A stretch of DNA of 64,000 bases from Methanosarcina horonobensis HB-1 = JCM 15518 (GTDB taxonomy: Archaea; Halobacteriota; Methanosarcinia; Methanosarcinales; Methanosarcinaceae): assembly GCF_000970285.1 (NCBI RefSeq), contig NZ_CP009516.1, forward strand, positions 4,691,036 through 4,755,035. Reading direction: 5' to 3'. The first letter of the stretch is position 1. Every line of letters starts with the position of its first letter. A program made the position numbers and the translations under genes. The notes beneath the pieces are model-generated. The model saw only the letters and a program-made list of their open reading frames with translations, was not told where the DNA came from and made no database searches. Shown here in pieces: positions 27,327-36,380 of this stretch.

Positions 27327-27358
27327 GTTATGTGGTCTTTAACATAACAGATATAAAT
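27327..27358 (-). promoter_or_regulatory. wtp promoter with ModE-like operator next to the TATA box
   Basis: GTTATGTG, N6, AACATAAC at 27327-27348 has the same half-sites and spacer as the two repeats before fwdE. Directly upstream for minus-strand transcription is ATTTATAT at about 27351-27358, a good archaeal TATA box. The repeat would lie between the TATA box and the inferred start point, so bound protein would block initiation. Confidence 0.65.
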
Positions 27359-27390
27359 CTTTTTAGTAAAACTTTTGAATTTTCACATTA

Positions 27391-27767
27391 AATAAACCGA
27401 AATAAGCAAGAAAGAAGGAACTGAGATTTAAAAAATCGTTTTCCATGTGGAAAGATCGGATCGGATAAAAAGATCGAATTAGGAATCAAAAATTAAAATA
27501 AGGACCTGGATCAAAACAAGAATCCTGAACCAGGTCAGGGAGTTGAAATGAACAAACCCAAGTTAACTTGCACACATTCGTAAAAAGGAGTCCATAAAGC
27601 ACTTGAGGAATAAATAAATAGTAGAATTGAAGTAAATTTTACTTATCTTTAGATTAATAATATGAAAATATATAAAAGCAAAATTCCTGAAAAGCTATGA
27701 TTTCAGGAAAATTTCTATGAAATGATAACAATCATATACATTATTTAATTCTTTTAAAGGTGCCCTT
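27391..27767. other. Intergenic region before the symporter gene
   Basis: No gene seen. It contains AT-rich segments with TATATAAAAG at about 27669-27678, a plausible TATA box about 90 bp before the symporter ATG. A loose inverted pair AGGACCTGGATC...GAACCAGGTC lies near 27502-27537. Confidence 0.4.
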
Positions 27768-29687
27768 ATGGATGGTTATAGTGTCTTTTTGGCGTTACTT
27801 GCAGTCTACATAGCCGGACTTGTGGCTATTGGCTGGTATTTTAATAAAAAACAGAAATCCGTTACCGATTTCTGGCTTGCGGGACGAAGAATCGGGCCCT
27901 CAGCCCTCGGGTTTTCAGCAGCAGCTTCCTGGCTTACGGCCGGAGGAATTCTTGCAGTTATCGGGTACTACATGCTACAGGGAATGGGGTCTGTATGGGC
28001 TTTTGTTGCCCCTAATATCCTGGCTCTCCTTATCATCGCTCTGCTTGTTGGGAAGATCAAGAACCTGCCCGCAATCACGCAGCCCGAACTTCTGGAACAG
28101 CGTTATGGCAGCGCAGTTCGATGGCCGATTGCTCTAATTATTACTGTAGTGATGATTCTTTTTGCCGTAGCAGATGTTACGGGGCTTTCCCTGGTGCTTC
28201 AGGTATTTTACGGGCTTGACCCTCTCTATGCCGCAGCCATTGTTGCAATTGCAGTCTCCCTTTACGTAACCCTGGGAGGTCTATCGGCAGTAGTCTGGAC
28301 GGATGTGGTTCAGTTTGCTTTCCTTTCCATATTCACAATCGCAATGGCTTTTGCCGCAGTAGGGACAGTAGCTGATGGGGGCTTTGGTACTCCTGCAATA
28401 AGCAGTTCCGAGCTCTTCGGAAACGTACCTGATGTTTGGTGGAACCCATTCTCAATCGGCATTCCCATGGTTCTCATTTTTGTCCTGGCAATTGTTCCGG
28501 GCTGGATTACGGAACAGGACCCCTGGCAGAAGGTCTGGGCTGCACGGGATGCAAAATCAGCAAGGCTAGGGATGATCATAGGTTCCCTTATGATCACTGT
28601 AGTTTTCGCGGCATGTGCTGTAATTGCCATAGCCCTCAACAACATTTATCCTGATATAGCAGGAATGGGCTTCCCTGCAGGGATGGCACTGGCAGAGCCT
28701 GCACTTCTTGCTTTTGTTAGTGAACGTTTCGCCTCAGCTCCCCTGCTTATAGCTCTCAGCGCAATCGGACTGGCAGCAGCTTCCATGTCCTGTGCTGACA
28801 CTTTTGCAACATCAGGAGCTTCCTGTATTTCAAGAGACATTTACCAGAGGTACATAAAGCCTGATGCTACAATGAAGGAGATGCTTGTTGTAAACAGAAT
28901 AAGTGTGCTCATCATCGTACTTGCAGCAACAGCGGGTTCATTTGTCATTCCCAATATTATCGACGCGATTCATATTGCAACCTTTATTGCAAGTGCTTCC
29001 TATTTCTTCCCTCTCATGGGAGGTCTTTACTGGAAAAGAGCGACAAAAGAAGGAGCATTTGCAGGAATGGTACTCGGATTTGTTGTCCAGGTAGCTCTTG
29101 TAATTCTGGATCTTGTGAACACCCCCCCTATGGCATCCAGCTACCTTGAAACCATCCACCCGGCTCTCATGAGTCACGGAGTTATTGTGGGGATGGGACT
29201 GAGCGCAATTGCATTCTTTGGAGTCTCCCTGATGACGAAACCCTCAAGCAGGGTTAACCTTGCACCTTTCTTCGAAGAGGAGGCAGAAGAGCTTGCCCGC
29301 TATGAGACACGTGAGATAAGTGAGACAGATCCCTCATACAGTGCCTTCCTCAAAAATATTGACGAGAACGTTGCAGGGGAGCGCACCCACCTCCAGCTTA
29401 ACCTCCGGGCTTCAGGAGCCCTCAGCTGGCACGAACTTGTAGAAAAATTGAAAAGCAGTTCTCCGGCATGGGTTACTCCGACAGGACTTGATTCCGTATA
29501 CAGGTTGACCCATGGGGATATGCTTGCCTGCGTAGCTGTTACAAGAGGAAGCGGTGAGCAGGATATTTGGCTCAAAGCCGAACCAAAACTTGAAACCGTG
29601 GGAAGGCAGAGAAAAGAGCTTTTTACAGCTTATGAAGAGCTGAAAAAAGTGCTTGGTCAGAAAGGAGTTAAACTGGACTTTTACTAA
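27768..29687 (+). CDS. Sodium:solute symporter (SSS family) with a C-terminal cytoplasmic extension
   Basis: 639 residues. About 13 membrane helices cover the first 500 residues. SSS family features: DFWLAGRRIGPSALGFSAAASWLTAGGIL, the TLGGLSAVVWTDVVQFAFL sodium-symporter signature region, and AAASMSCADTFATSGASCISRDIY. The last 130 residues are hydrophilic and form a small alpha/beta-like domain (LVEKLKSSSPAWVTPTGLDS and ELFTAYEELKKVLGQKG) not needed for transport in simpler members. Substrate not determinable (proline, pantothenate and others are known). Monocistronic. Confidence 0.85.
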   Translation: MDGYSVFLALLAVYIAGLVAIGWYFNKKQKSVTDFWLAGRRIGPSALGFSAAASWLTAGGILAVIGYYMLQGMGSVWAFVAPNILALLIIALLVGKIKNLPAITQPELLEQRYGSAVRWPIALIITVVMILFAVADVTGLSLVLQVFYGLDPLYAAAIVAIAVSLYVTLGGLSAVVWTDVVQFAFLSIFTIAMAFAAVGTVADGGFGTPAISSSELFGNVPDVWWNPFSIGIPMVLIFVLAIVPGWITEQDPWQKVWAARDAKSARLGMIIGSLMITVVFAACAVIAIALNNIYPDIAGMGFPAGMALAEPALLAFVSERFASAPLLIALSAIGLAAASMSCADTFATSGASCISRDIYQRYIKPDATMKEMLVVNRISVLIIVLAATAGSFVIPNIIDAIHIATFIASASYFFPLMGGLYWKRATKEGAFAGMVLGFVVQVALVILDLVNTPPMASSYLETIHPALMSHGVIVGMGLSAIAFFGVSLMTKPSSRVNLAPFFEEEAEELARYETREISETDPSYSAFLKNIDENVAGERTHLQLNLRASGALSWHELVEKLKSSSPAWVTPTGLDSVYRLTHGDMLACVAVTRGSGEQDIWLKAEPKLETVGRQRKELFTAYEELKKVLGQKGVKLDFY

Positions 29688-29761
29688 CTGAAATATGAAC
29701 AAATAAGACTGAGGTTCTTGACCGAACCCGGCCTTAATTTCTTTTTTGGAATTTAGCTGTA

Positions 29762-30571
29762 TCAGGAATACAGAGCTTTCTCAACGACTTCTTTTCCAGC
29801 CTGAACATCTTCCAGAGAGAAGACTTCCAGATTGTAAACACCGCTGTAGTCGGAGAGCAGTTTGAGGACTGAGAAATCAACACATCCTTTCCCTGGTGCC
29901 ATATGCTCGTCTCCATCGTATTTTTCGGTCCACTGCCCGCTGTTATCATGCAGATGAATGTGAATAATATGTTTTTGCAGGGTTCGGACAAAGGTCCTGA
30001 GTTTTTCAGGGTTGCCCCCACAGGTAAGATTCGCGTGTCCGATATCAAGCGTAGCCTTAAGATGGTCTGAATTCACAATTTCAATGGTTCTGGAGAGTTC
30101 TTCGGCCTCACAGCAAAAGTTCGAGAGATCTGTTCCTTCTTTGTTTTCAAGCCCCAGTATTACTCCGTAATCCTCAGCCAGAGAGGCAAGGGACCCGAGG
30201 TTGTTGACCATTGAAGCAAAGGACTTTTTTCTATCCAGTCCGATCCTGCCGGGGTGGATCACCACTACATGAGATCCTATCCGGCTTGCAATTGCCATGG
30301 ACTCTTCAAGTAAAGTAAACTCTTTTTTCCCCATGTTTGCAGTATCTACCTGCAGGGCTGCAGGATACCTGAGATCTGCTGCAGAATAGGGAGCATGAAC
30401 TGTGCCTGCAAAACCGTATATCGACATTTCATCAAGGATAGGCTCAAGCTTTTTCGGTTCAAGTGACGAACCATTGTAAATTCCGAGTTTAGGGACATAT
30501 AATTCTATAGACCCTACGTTTTCCTTCAGCTCCTGAAGGGGGCCAGCAAAAGATGAAGCTCCGAAAATCAC
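29762..30571 (-). CDS. Sugar-phosphate isomerase/epimerase-like TIM-barrel protein
   Basis: 269 residues from a GTG start. Xylose-isomerase-like/AP-endonuclease-2 fold with ordered metal-ligand motifs: VHAPYS, VVIHPGRIG, GLENKEG, TLDIGHANL, IHIHLHDNSG and YNLEVFS. These match the usual His/Glu/Asp set for divalent metals. It could be an epimerase, an isomerase or an endonuclease IV-like enzyme; the weak match to Nfo signatures favours the first two. Convergent with the symporter gene, with only 74 bp between. Confidence 0.75.
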   Translation of the reverse strand: MIFGASSFAGPLQELKENVGSIELYVPKLGIYNGSSLEPKKLEPILDEMSIYGFAGTVHAPYSAADLRYPAALQVDTANMGKKEFTLLEESMAIASRIGSHVVVIHPGRIGLDRKKSFASMVNNLGSLASLAEDYGVILGLENKEGTDLSNFCCEAEELSRTIEIVNSDHLKATLDIGHANLTCGGNPEKLRTFVRTLQKHIIHIHLHDNSGQWTEKYDGDEHMAPGKGCVDFSVLKLLSDYSGVYNLEVFSLEDVQAGKEVVEKALYS

Positions 30572-31376
30572 GTACTAAGCAAGGAGACCAGATATAAAGT
30601 TCTTTTGCGGTGCCGTAACAACTATGAAATCGCAAGCTGCAGGAAATTGTGGACTGTAAAAATAAATACATAATTTTATGAAAAACCCCCATCGCCGAAG
30701 GAAAAAGATAAGTTTGAACTTAACCCGGGGCAGAAGGCGTTAAGTTTTCATGAAGATTATAAGATAGCCAACATATTTATATATAATAAATTGTTACCCG
30801 GCCCTCTTTTCAAAAGAATTTGTAAATAGATTCTAAACAAATATATAGTTTTATCCTTATGAACGTATTTTCGCTGGGAAGAAGAACAATGAAAAATAAT
30901 TGGAATCTCATGTGTGAAGAAAAGTGTCCTTTTTATCCCTGAATAAATGGAAGAAATTGGTGTGATCTACATTATATAAAATTTATTAATATAAAAACCA
31001 CATCAGCATAACTGGTTATTATAAAAATAAATATTATATTTTTAAAAATAAATAAAAAAATTCATTACTAATAATCGGAATCTTTATATGATACTGAAGA
31101 AAGTATAATTTATTTGTTTTTATATATATAGGACTTTGTTTATTTTACCCGGTCCAATACATCATATAAAATTGATTGTATATTATATAATCATATAATA
31201 ATATTTTAAAAGCATCGTTATTTCGAAAGGTTTATGAATGATCCTCTCTAATCCAAAATTTAACGCTCGTCCTCATCATTTTTCTTTGCAATGATGTGGC
31301 AGACGATTTTAAAAAAATGTTTAACGTTTTTGAATCCAGCTTATTAACATGTTAATAACATAAAGGAGGAAAATGA
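30572..31376. promoter_or_regulatory. Long AT-rich leader and promoter region of the mtr operon
   Basis: 805 bp without a credible gene. Several TATA-like runs occur (TTTATATATATA near 31118, TATTATATAATCATATAATAATATT near 31180-31205), so the start point cannot be fixed by eye. The final segment has AAAGGAGGA before the mtrE start. The nearest TATA candidates would leave a 5' leader of about 150 nt or more. Confidence 0.5.
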
Positions 31377-32291
31377 ATGGAACCACTCATAGGCATGGGA
31401 GTGCTGGCACTTATTGGCGTAGCTGCAACCATTGCAGGTGCTTCAGAAGACCTAGAATCCGATGTCGGATCCCAGAGTAACCCCAACTCACAGGTCCAGT
31501 TAGCTCCCCAAATGATGTTTCCGCACAGAATATATAACAAAGCGGTATCAGGGGAACCCCCCTCAAACGCATTGATGTGCTCGGTCGGTGCAGCCATCGC
31601 TACAGTATTAATAAGTGAGTTCACTTTGTCTCCGCTCTTTGCACTTGTCTTCGGCGCCCTTATTGCAGCATGTGTCCATGCTACTTTTGCCGTCACATCT
31701 ACAATGGGCAGATGTGCTAGCCAGAGGCGTTTCAAGCAGCCGGTTTATCTGGATATGATCAGAAGCCATACACCTGTAATTATGGGATACTCATTCATAA
31801 CGACTTTCTGTGTCCTTATAGTATCATACCTGATGACCGTTGTTCTCGGACATCCTTTCCCGCTAACCATGCTGGCTTTTATCTGGGGTATCACGGTAGG
31901 CGCAATTGGCTCATCCACAGGTGACGTCCACTACGGTGCAGAGCGTGAATTCCAGCAGTTCGAGTTCGGCTCAGGACTCAACGCTTCAAACTCGGGAAAC
32001 ATTGTCAGATATGCAGAATCCGGACTCAGGAACGGGTACGATAACTCCTGGTTCTGTGCCAAATTCGGAGGTCCTGTTACAGGTATTGCTTTTGGTATGA
32101 CCGTATTCCTTGGTAGCTGGATTACCACTGTTTTTGATCCTGCAAGAGGTCTCTCGCAGGGCTGGTACTCTGTTATCGCAGGTGTCATTATTGTCCTTAT
32201 CTTAATTATCTGGAACTGGAAAATTGAAGTCAAAGCCCGCAGCGATTTCGGACCTTATAAGGAAGACAAAAGCGAGGAGGCTTCAGCATGA
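31377..32291 (+). CDS. mtrE: Methyl-H4SPT:coenzyme M methyltransferase subunit E
   Basis: 304-residue integral membrane subunit of the sodium-pumping MtrA-H complex, which moves a methyl group from tetrahydro(sarcina/methano)pterin via cobamide to coenzyme M. Typical start MEPLIGMGVLALIGVAATIAGASED, with PNSQVQLAPQMMFPHRIYNKA and multiple helices. AAAGGAGGA lies 6 nt before the ATG at 31377; an out-of-frame ATG 4 nt earlier is ignored. First gene of the operon; its stop overlaps mtrD. Confidence 0.96.
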   Translation: MEPLIGMGVLALIGVAATIAGASEDLESDVGSQSNPNSQVQLAPQMMFPHRIYNKAVSGEPPSNALMCSVGAAIATVLISEFTLSPLFALVFGALIAACVHATFAVTSTMGRCASQRRFKQPVYLDMIRSHTPVIMGYSFITTFCVLIVSYLMTVVLGHPFPLTMLAFIWGITVGAIGSSTGDVHYGAEREFQQFEFGSGLNASNSGNIVRYAESGLRNGYDNSWFCAKFGGPVTGIAFGMTVFLGSWITTVFDPARGLSQGWYSVIAGVIIVLILIIWNWKIEVKARSDFGPYKEDKSEEASA

Positions 32292-33037
32292 TTGACGCCC
32301 TCATGGAAAACATCCTGTCGATGGTATACATTATAATTGGTGGCGTCCTGATTTCCTGGAGTGTCCACTTCGTGCCTGTAGGCGGTGCACCTGCAGCTAT
32401 GGCTCAGGCAACCGGTATCGGTACAGGTACCGTGCAGCTGGCAGCCGGAGCAGGCCTGACAGGGCTTGTAAGTGCCGGGTTCATGATGAACGTAACAGAC
32501 AACCTTCCACTGATTCTCGCATCGGGTGCAGTGGGAGCAATGATCATGATTTCCGTAACCATGATTGTCGGAACCTGGGTCTATGTATATGGTGTGGGCT
32601 GTGTACCTTCCTCAGCAAAGGTAAAAACCGACCCAATTACAAAATACAGACAGGACCTGTATGTATCTCAGGGTACTGAGGGACATGGGCTTCCAACAGT
32701 CTCTTTTGTCAGCGGTGTAATCGGTGGCTGTCTTGGTGGAATTGGCGGTGCCCTCGTATATTACGCTCTTATAGAAGTGGGCCTTGCTGTAGGTCTTACT
32801 GCAGGAGCAGCCTCTACTGTTACAGGGAATGAACTTGTAGGAATTGCTGCAATGTTCGCAATAGGGATTTTCTTCGTAAACGCTGTCATTCCTTCCTATA
32901 ACATCGGAGGTACGATCGAAGGTTTCCACGACCCCAAGTGGAAGAAGTGGCCAAAAGCCGTAGTATCTTCCTTTGTCGCAACTATACTCTGTGCCGTCGT
33001 GGCAGTAATCGCAATTTCACAGCTTGGAGTGATCTAA
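32288..33037 (+). CDS. mtrD: Methyl-H4SPT:coenzyme M methyltransferase subunit D
   Basis: 249-residue integral membrane subunit. Hydrophobic throughout, with the conserved loop VPVGGAPAAMAQATGIGTGT and VGCVPSSAKVKTDPITKYRQ. Together with MtrC and MtrE it is thought to form the sodium-conducting part. ATGA overlap with mtrE and Shine-Dalgarno GAGGAGG. Confidence 0.96.
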   Translation: MIDALMENILSMVYIIIGGVLISWSVHFVPVGGAPAAMAQATGIGTGTVQLAAGAGLTGLVSAGFMMNVTDNLPLILASGAVGAMIMISVTMIVGTWVYVYGVGCVPSSAKVKTDPITKYRQDLYVSQGTEGHGLPTVSFVSGVIGGCLGGIGGALVYYALIEVGLAVGLTAGAASTVTGNELVGIAAMFAIGIFFVNAVIPSYNIGGTIEGFHDPKWKKWPKAVVSSFVATILCAVVAVIAISQLGVI

Positions 33038-33038
33038 A

Positions 33039-33842
33039 ATGTCTGCAGGTGGATCAGGAGGAGGAGCCACAGCCGCGTATCCTCCACAAACAATAATGGC
33101 TATAGGCGCAATAGGCGGCCTTGCAGGAATTTACCTGGGTCACTTCATGCCTCCAGCGTTTTCCTTCTTCGGAGGCCTTGGAGCAATCTGCGCCATTGTC
33201 TGGGGTGCTGATGCGGTTCGCCGTGTTGCAAGCTACGGACTTGGTACAGGTGTTCCGTCTATCGGTATGATCTCCCTCGGGATGGGTATAGTCGCTGCCC
33301 TTTTCGGACTTTCAGTAGGAGGCGTAGCAGGGCCCATAGTGTCCTTTATCGCAGCCGCAATTATAGGCGCCGTTATTGGTGTCCTTGCAAACAAGGTAAT
33401 CGGAATGGGAATCCCCATCATGGAACAGGCAATGGTAGAAATCGCAGGTGCAGGTACTCTTGCAATTATCGGACTGAGCGTTGTCATTGCTGGATCCTTC
33501 AATTATGCAGATGTCGTTCAGTACGTCGTAGCCAACGGATACATTGCATTGATCTTTATCATAGGCGGTATGGGAATCCTTCACCCCTTCAATGCAAACC
33601 TTGGACCTGACGAAAAGCAGGACAGGACTCTGTCTGTGGCTGTTGAAAAAGCAGCTATTGCATTAGTCATTACAGGATTTGCATCTTCACTCCATGAAGG
33701 ACTGATGTCAGCCGGATTAAATATCGCCGTAGGGCTTGTTATCTGGGCCTGGGCCTTTATGAAGTACTATGGATTTATCAAGAGAGATGCACATGCGGTT
33801 GTTGGAACCGGGCTGCTGCCAAGTGCGGAGGAATTACAATGA
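33039..33842 (+). CDS. mtrC: Methyl-H4SPT:coenzyme M methyltransferase subunit C
   Basis: 267-residue integral membrane subunit. The N-terminus is glycine-rich ([19 protein letters not shown]), and [21 protein letters not shown] and [18 protein letters not shown] are conserved. It begins 1 bp after the mtrD stop and overlaps mtrB by 4 bp. Confidence 0.96.
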   Translation: MSAGGSGGGATAAYPPQTIMAIGAIGGLAGIYLGHFMPPAFSFFGGLGAICAIVWGADAVRRVASYGLGTGVPSIGMISLGMGIVAALFGLSVGGVAGPIVSFIAAAIIGAVIGVLANKVIGMGIPIMEQAMVEIAGAGTLAIIGLSVVIAGSFNYADVVQYVVANGYIALIFIIGGMGILHPFNANLGPDEKQDRTLSVAVEKAAIALVITGFASSLHEGLMSAGLNIAVGLVIWAWAFMKYYGFIKRDAHAVVGTGLLPSAEELQ

Positions 33843-34165
33843 GCATGATTCGCATAGCTCCCGAAGTACATCTGGTCATGGACCCGGACACTGCAGTTGT
33901 AGCAGAAGAAAGGTCAGACTCGATTCTCTATTCCATGGACCCCGTCTTTGAGAGGATGGACAAACTGGACGGGATTGCAGATGACCTGCTGAACTCCCTT
34001 GCACCCAGCAAACCGCTCATGAACTCCTGGCCTGGCCGTGAAAACACGTCCTATATGGCAGGAATTTATGGAAACGCTTTCTACGGAATCGTTGTAGGTC
34101 TCGCCTTCAGCGGGCTGCTTGCCCTGATCATATTCATACAGAGACTGATCCAGGGAGGTATGTAA
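33839..34165 (+). CDS. mtrB: Methyl-H4SPT:coenzyme M methyltransferase subunit B
   Basis: 108 residues. A soluble N-terminal part ([20 protein letters not shown]) is followed by a single C-terminal membrane helix ([19 protein letters not shown]). In the known complex MtrB is a small single-helix subunit. ATGA overlap with mtrC. Confidence 0.95.
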   Translation: MSMIRIAPEVHLVMDPDTAVVAEERSDSILYSMDPVFERMDKLDGIADDLLNSLAPSKPLMNSWPGRENTSYMAGIYGNAFYGIVVGLAFSGLLALIIFIQRLIQGGM

Positions 34166-34166
34166 A

Positions 34167-34889
34167 ATGGTAGACAAAAGAGAACCCGCACCAGGATGGC
34201 CAATCCTTAAAGGAGAGTATGAAGTCGGCGATGTAAAGAGCTGTGTTGCAGTTATAACCTGCGCATCACACCTCCCCGGAAAGCCCGTACTCGATGCAGG
34301 AGCAGCAATTACTGGGTCCTGTAAAACTGAAAATCTGGGTATAGAGAAAGTCGTTGCCCACGTAATTTCAAACCCCAATATCAGGTACCTGGTTGTAACA
34401 GGGGCCGAAGTCAAAGGGCACGTTACAGGCCAGGCAATGCTCAGCATCCATGCAAACGGTGTAAAAGAGCACAGAATTGTAGGTGCAGTGGGCGCTATCC
34501 CGTATGTAGAAAACCTGAACGATGATGCAGTTGCCCGTTTCCAGCAGCAGATCCAGACCGTAAACCTGCTGGACACAGAAGATATGGGGGCAATCACAGC
34601 CAAGGTAAGAGAACTTGTGGCAAAAGACCCGGGAGCCTTTGATGCAGACCCGCTGGTTGTGGAAATCAGCGAGGAAGGAGAAGAAGAAGAAGAGGGCGGC
34701 GTGGTCAGACCGGTTTCAGGTGAGATTGCAGTGCTCCGCAGCAGGCTGAAAGGCATTGAAGCCAGGATGCTTGACATAGGAAACTTGAACAAGTTCCACT
34801 CAGGGGTTCATGCAGGAAAAATTGAAGGTGCCATGATCGGATTGACGGTAACCATATCCCTGCTTGGGTTATTACTGCTCGGGAGGTAA
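34167..34889 (+). CDS. mtrA: Methyl-H4SPT:coenzyme M methyltransferase subunit A (corrinoid carrier)
   Basis: 240 residues. The cytoplasmic cobamide-binding domain starts [18 protein letters not shown] and contains [31 protein letters not shown]-like ([11 protein letters not shown]) and [15 protein letters not shown] segments conserved in MtrA. A C-terminal linker with an acidic run ([10 protein letters not shown]) and one membrane helix ([17 protein letters not shown]) follow. It carries the methyl group between MtrH and coenzyme M. Confidence 0.96.
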   Translation: MVDKREPAPGWPILKGEYEVGDVKSCVAVITCASHLPGKPVLDAGAAITGSCKTENLGIEKVVAHVISNPNIRYLVVTGAEVKGHVTGQAMLSIHANGVKEHRIVGAVGAIPYVENLNDDAVARFQQQIQTVNLLDTEDMGAITAKVRELVAKDPGAFDADPLVVEISEEGEEEEEGGVVRPVSGEIAVLRSRLKGIEARMLDIGNLNKFHSGVHAGKIEGAMIGLTVTISLLGLLLLGR

Positions 34890-35113
34890 TGAAAATGGCA
34901 GAAGAATATGGAAAAGGAGTCCCAATGGTGCTCAACCCTCAGATGGGTGCAATTGACGGTACTGTTGAGAGTATTCGGTACAGAGCACAGCTGATCGCGA
35001 GGAACCAGAAGCTGGATTCCGGGGTAATGTCTACCGGATTTATTGGCTTTGCAGCAGGTTTCCTCTTTTCACTGCTGATGGTGGTAGTACTCCCGTTAAT
35101 GGCCGGTCTCTAA
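34889..35113 (+). CDS. mtrF: Methyl-H4SPT:coenzyme M methyltransferase subunit F
   Basis: 74-residue small subunit. The N-terminal soluble part ([29 protein letters not shown]) is related to the C-terminal region of MtrA; one membrane helix follows. Overlaps the mtrA stop by one base. It is a fixed component of the complex in Methanosarcina. Confidence 0.94.
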   Translation: MKMAEEYGKGVPMVLNPQMGAIDGTVESIRYRAQLIARNQKLDSGVMSTGFIGFAAGFLFSLLMVVVLPLMAGL

Positions 35114-35130
35114 ACTTGAGAGGTGAAACT

Positions 35131-35352
35131 ATGGAAGGAAAAGCACCAGCAGCGTTTGTAGATCCAGCTGAGTTTAACGAAGTAATGAAAAGGCTCGATA
35201 AGATCGATGAAAAGGTTGAGTTTGTCAACAGTGAAGTTGCACAGAGAATCGGAAAGAAGGTAGGAAGAGATATCGGAATTCTGTACGGCGCAGTTGTAGG
35301 ACTGCTTCTCTTCCTGATCTATGTCTCGGTATCATCAATGTTCACAATATAA
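35131..35352 (+). CDS. mtrG: Methyl-H4SPT:coenzyme M methyltransferase subunit G
   Basis: 73 residues from the ATG at 35131, with GAGGTGA about 5 nt upstream (a TTG at 35116 is in frame but less likely). A helical soluble segment (DPAEFNEVMKRLDKIDEKVEF) is followed by a single membrane helix (GILYGAVVGLLLFLIYVSV). Small structural subunit of the complex. Confidence 0.95.
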   Translation: MEGKAPAAFVDPAEFNEVMKRLDKIDEKVEFVNSEVAQRIGKKVGRDIGILYGAVVGLLLFLIYVSVSSMFTI

Positions 35353-35364
35353 TGAGGGATCAAA

Positions 35365-36315
35365 ATGTTCAAGTTTGACAGGAAACAGGAAGTTTACGAA
35401 GTAGGTGGAGTTAAGTTCGGCGGACAGCCGGGCGAATACCCAACCGTGTTAGTCAGTACCATGTTCTATGCAAGGCACAAGATCGTGACCGATGAGGACA
35501 AAGGTCTCTTTGACAAAGCCGCTGCAGAAACTCTGTGGAACACCCAGGTGTCAATGAGCGATGCCACCGGAAACCCCTATGTAAACCAGATCGTGGGCGA
35601 AACCCCAGAAGCAATCAGGCGCTACATCGACTGGTTCGTTGGGATTGATGACAGGACCCCCTTCCTGATCGACTCCTCAGCCGGAGAAGTGCGTGCAGAA
35701 GCAGCCCGGTACTGTACTGAAATAGGAGTTGCAAACAGGGCAATCCACAACTCCATCAATGCAAGTATTGAACAGGCAGAAATGGACGTACTCGCAGAGA
35801 GCGATGTGGAAGCCGCAATTGTCCTGGCCTTTAACGCAACCGATCCAACCGTAAAAGGAAAACTTGACATCCTTGAAGTCGGTGGTTCCGGGCAGACTAA
35901 AGGTATGCTCCAGGTCGCCAAGGAATGTGGAATCAAGATTCCCCTTATCGACGTTGCTGCAATGCCCCTTGGCGCAGGTTCTGGCGCAACAATCCGCTCA
36001 GTTCCAACAATCAAAGGAAAGCTAGGCCTTCCTGTAGGCGGTGGATACCACAACATGGCCTCGGCCTGGGACTGGCTCCGGAAATTCAAAAAGACCCAAC
36101 CAGACCCAAAAGCAATCTATATGCCTACAGACATTGGTACCAACCTGGTAGCACAGATTGCAGGTTCTGACTTCCTTCTCTATGGCCCTATCGAGAACGT
36201 CAACCAGATTTTCCCGGCTGTTGCAATGGTCGACATCATGCTTGGAGAAACTGCAAAGGAACTTGGCGTCGAGATCGCAGATGCGGACAACCACCCTGTG
36301 ACCAAACTGACATAA
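35365..36315 (+). CDS. mtrH: Methyl-H4SPT:coenzyme M methyltransferase subunit H
   Basis: 316-residue soluble subunit that transfers the methyl group from methyl-tetrahydrosarcinapterin to the cobamide on MtrA. TIM-barrel methyltransferase related to MetH/pterin methyltransferases. Typical segments: FDRKQEVYEVGGVKFGGQPG, TPFLIDSSAGEVRAEAARY, NAPFNATD-like LAFNATDPTVKG and LPVGGGYHNM. Last gene of the operon, followed by a strong terminator. Confidence 0.96.
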   Translation: MFKFDRKQEVYEVGGVKFGGQPGEYPTVLVSTMFYARHKIVTDEDKGLFDKAAAETLWNTQVSMSDATGNPYVNQIVGETPEAIRRYIDWFVGIDDRTPFLIDSSAGEVRAEAARYCTEIGVANRAIHNSINASIEQAEMDVLAESDVEAAIVLAFNATDPTVKGKLDILEVGGSGQTKGMLQVAKECGIKIPLIDVAAMPLGAGSGATIRSVPTIKGKLGLPVGGGYHNMASAWDWLRKFKKTQPDPKAIYMPTDIGTNLVAQIAGSDFLLYGPIENVNQIFPAVAMVDIMLGETAKELGVEIADADNHPVTKLT

Positions 36316-36350
36316 GCTCAAAACTTATTAAAAAGACCGCAAGGTCGACA

Positions 36351-36380
36351 AGCAAAGAGAATTTTCTCTTTGCTTTTTCT
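36351..36380 (+). terminator. Terminator of the mtr operon
   Basis: Perfect 11-bp arms AGCAAAGAGAA (36351-36361) and TTCTCTTTGCT (36364-36374) around a 2-base centre, followed by a T-rich stretch. It lies 35 bp after the mtrH stop. Confidence 0.75.
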
